From an uncultured Alphaproteobacteria bacterium (GTDB taxonomy: Bacteria > Pseudomonadota > Alphaproteobacteria > CAAHEQ01 > UBA3637), in contig CALXUR010000001.1 in the NCBI GenBank assembly GCA_944391735.1, positions 78,924 to 142,923 of the forward strand: 64,000 bases of DNA. Reading direction: 5' to 3'. A program made the position numbers and the translations under genes. Numbering within the stretch: the stretch's first letter is position 1; every line of letters begins with the position of its first letter. The notes beneath the pieces are model-generated. The model ran no database searches. It saw nothing but the letters and a program-made list of their open reading frames with translations, and was not told the origin of the DNA. Positions 62,470 through 64,000 of this stretch are shown one piece after another.

Positions 62470-62811
62470 TGAAACATGAATTCGATATGTTTTGGAAGCC
62501 GCGAGGACTTGTGCCGTTTCGGCCGCTTTTCCTGATAAACGAACAATCGGCGCGCCGGACGGCAGGCGCAACGTTTCAATATCCCGCCATCCGGCCTGTG
62601 CACCGATACCCGTTCCCAATGCTTTGGAAACAGCCTCTTTAACCGCGTATCTTTTGGCATAGAAAGCCGGTTGAAGATGCGGAGATAATGATGCCCCCAA
62701 ATTTTGCTCGTCAGGCGTAAACACTTTATTTAAAAAAGCCTCTTTTCTTTGATTTAAAAGCGTTTCTATCCGATGAACAGAAACAATGTCAACACCGATA
62801 CCGATAATCAT
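62419..62811 (-). CDS. acpS: Holo-[acyl-carrier-protein] synthase
   Basis: Transfers 4'-phosphopantetheine to acyl carrier protein. IGIGVDIVSVHRIE (catalytic Asp) and FYAKRYAVKEAVSKALGTGI (Glu-Lys motif) are present; 130 residues. Its stop codon region is overlapped by 51 bases by the convergent pilin-like frame, and its ATG overlaps the rsh stop (TAATG). Confidence 0.95.
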   Translation of the reverse strand: MIIGIGVDIVSVHRIETLLNQRKEAFLNKVFTPDEQNLGASLSPHLQPAFYAKRYAVKEAVSKALGTGIGAQAGWRDIETLRLPSGAPIVRLSGKAAETAQVLAASKTYRIHVSLTDDAVAQAFIILEAI

Positions 62812-64000
62812 TACCCCGCCTTTATCCGAGCAACGGACGACACTTTTTCCGAAGCACGCAATGCCTGAAGCACCGTGTCCAAATGATTCCTGTCGCGCAC
62901 CTCAATATCCAGGACCAAATCCATCCACCCCTCGCTTCTCTTTTGAGTCGTCAAGTTGGAAACGGGGGCTGCTTGTTGAGCCAAAACAGTCATCAGTTCC
63001 GGCATGGAATCCGATCGATCCGCAAGCGTTACTTTAATGCGCACGGGCAAAGACCGATCTTTTAAAATTTCGTCGTTCCAACCAACATCCATCCAACGCT
63101 CCGGTTCATCCGAAAACTTTTCAAGAACGGGACAATCCTGCATGTGAATCGTAACTCCTTTGCCGGTCGTGACAATACCGACGATTTTATCCCCCGGGAC
63201 AGGGTGGCAACATTTTGCAAAACTATATGAAAGTCCGGGAAACAATCCCGTAATCGGCATACTTTTGCCGGTAGAAAGCATTGCCTGTTTTTCCGGAGAT
63301 TTTCGGAACAAAGACATCGTTTTTTGATATAAGGACATCTTGACTTCCGGATGCATCTGATGAAACAAATCCGTTGCCGACAACAACCCTTCGCCGGTTG
63401 CCGCCAACAAATCCTCAATCGTTTTTTGTTTGTGTTGCGATAAAACAACAGATAAATCCTTATCCGAAAAAGTCAAACCATACTCTTTCGCCGCCGCGGA
63501 CAACAATGTCCGTCCCGCCTCAATCAACTGTTGACGGCGTTCGGCGCGCAAGTACCTGCGAATGGCCGCCTTGGCTTTTGCCGTTACAGCAATACGTTCC
63601 CATTCGGCGGACGGCGTTTGATTTTTAGCCGTCAAAATGTCAACCTGATCTCCGTTTTGAAGAATCGTGCGTAACGGACTGATTTTTCCATTGATTTTAA
63701 CGCCGACACACGTATCCCCGACCCCGGAATGAACCGCGTATGCAAAATCAATGGGTGTTGCCCCTTTTGGTAACGTGATCAAATCACCTTTTGGTGAAAA
63801 ACAAAACACCTGATCTTGATACATAGCGATTTTAGTGTGTTCTAAAAATTCGTTCGGATCCGAAGAATGATTCAATAACTCCAATAAATCACGCAACCAG
63901 CGATACTGTGTTCCTTCGCGGTGAACTCCCTGTTTATATTCCCAATGTGCGGCCACACCCATTTCGGCAATTTGATGCATTTCCTTTGTTCGAATCTGCA
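62811..64000 (-). CDS. Bifunctional (p)ppGpp synthetase/hydrolase RSH, C-terminal part
   Basis: The visible 396 residues are the C-terminal half; the gene continues past the window. From the edge: QIRTKEMHQIAEMGVAAHWE (end of the synthetase region), a TGS domain (VFCFSPKGDLITLPKGATPI), helical and zinc-finger-like regions (AKCCHPVPGDKIVGIVTTGK) and an ACT domain at the end (LVLDIEVRDRNHLDTVLQAL). The missing N-terminus should hold hydrolase and synthetase domains; alphaproteobacteria usually have one such SpoT/RelA-type enzyme. Followed by acpS with a one-base overlap. Confidence 0.95.
   Translation of the reverse strand, partial: QIRTKEMHQIAEMGVAAHWEYKQGVHREGTQYRWLRDLLELLNHSSDPNEFLEHTKIAMYQDQVFCFSPKGDLITLPKGATPIDFAYAVHSGVGDTCVGVKINGKISPLRTILQNGDQVDILTAKNQTPSAEWERIAVTAKAKAAIRRYLRAERRQQLIEAGRTLLSAAAKEYGLTFSDKDLSVVLSQHKQKTIEDLLAATGEGLLSATDLFHQMHPEVKMSLYQKTMSLFRKSPEKQAMLSTGKSMPITGLFPGLSYSFAKCCHPVPGDKIVGIVTTGKGVTIHMQDCPVLEKFSDEPERWMDVGWNDEILKDRSLPVRIKVTLADRSDSMPELMTVLAQQAAPVSNLTTQKRSEGWMDLVLDIEVRDRNHLDTVLQALRASEKVSSVARIKAG

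Overview
The window looks like part of the chromosome of an uncultured, probably gut- or host-associated alphaproteobacterium. The evidence is the neighbour pair mtaB-ftsY, the phoH-ybeY-corC cluster, an F1-ATPase operon without F0 genes, an XRE/S24-type regulator, and pilin-like genes with the 'SGRSMVETLGVLAI' start, which I associate with gut alphaproteobacterial metagenomes. Rubrerythrin under a PerR-like Fur protein, a flavodoxin and a ferredoxin:thioredoxin-reductase-like protein fit a low-oxygen life. The taxonomy is inference, since no rRNA gene is present.

Layout. 1-5.8 kb: 3' part of dnaB, a structured RNA with its own promoter and terminator, an FTR-like protein, pgpA and three unrecognised leftward genes. 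5.9-16.5 kb: a rightward cluster with three tandem VirB6/TrbL-type membrane proteins, a double-HTH regulator and four envelope-associated genes including a secretin-like protein. No secretion ATPase or relaxase is visible. 16.6-23.1 kb: tsaB-rimI, a leucine-rich-repeat-like protein, tRNA-Thr, two zinc-ribbon membrane proteins, and a redox-stress block (ArsC/Spx-like, BOF, PerR-like, rubrerythrin, HdeD, flavodoxin). 23.2-29.7 kb: an AT-rich accessory island ending at tRNA-Lys. It holds a 286-bp direct repeat around a secreted Cys-rich protein, a dual-OB/DUF488 pair behind two leader terminators, 23-bp iterons, an imperfect repeat array, and a broken reverse transcriptase with a helical partner. 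30-32.6 kb: rpmJ, lnt and a glycosyltransferase. 32.7-43.6 kb: a compact podovirus-like virion and packaging module without visible integrase, replication, RNA polymerase or tail-fibre genes, lying between two paralogous glycosyltransferases. 43.6-49.4 kb: F1-ATPase genes. 49.4-64 kb: mainly housekeeping genes (ppiC-like, a MFS-HEAT transporter with a cNMP-binding partner, ftsY, mtaB, corC, ybeY, phoH, acpS, rsh) interleaved with two pilin-like loci.

Most notable points. (1) The ATP synthase alpha subunit carries the C-terminal domain of the delta subunit at its N-terminus. (2) Two pilin-like loci 9 kb apart in opposite orientation share about 280 bp of nearly identical 5' sequence, with a six-codon upstream ORF ending directly at the main start codon, which sits in a hairpin. 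One locus carries inserted palindromes and a frame break; the other is truncated and runs into acpS. (3) Cys-rich modules are shared between the pilin-like protein and a secreted island protein. (4) Three VirB6 paralogues each have a CxxC motif before their first conserved membrane segment. (5) The prophage module may be domesticated.

Functions are assigned from motifs read by eye. No database search was possible, so family names below about 0.6 confidence are proposals.
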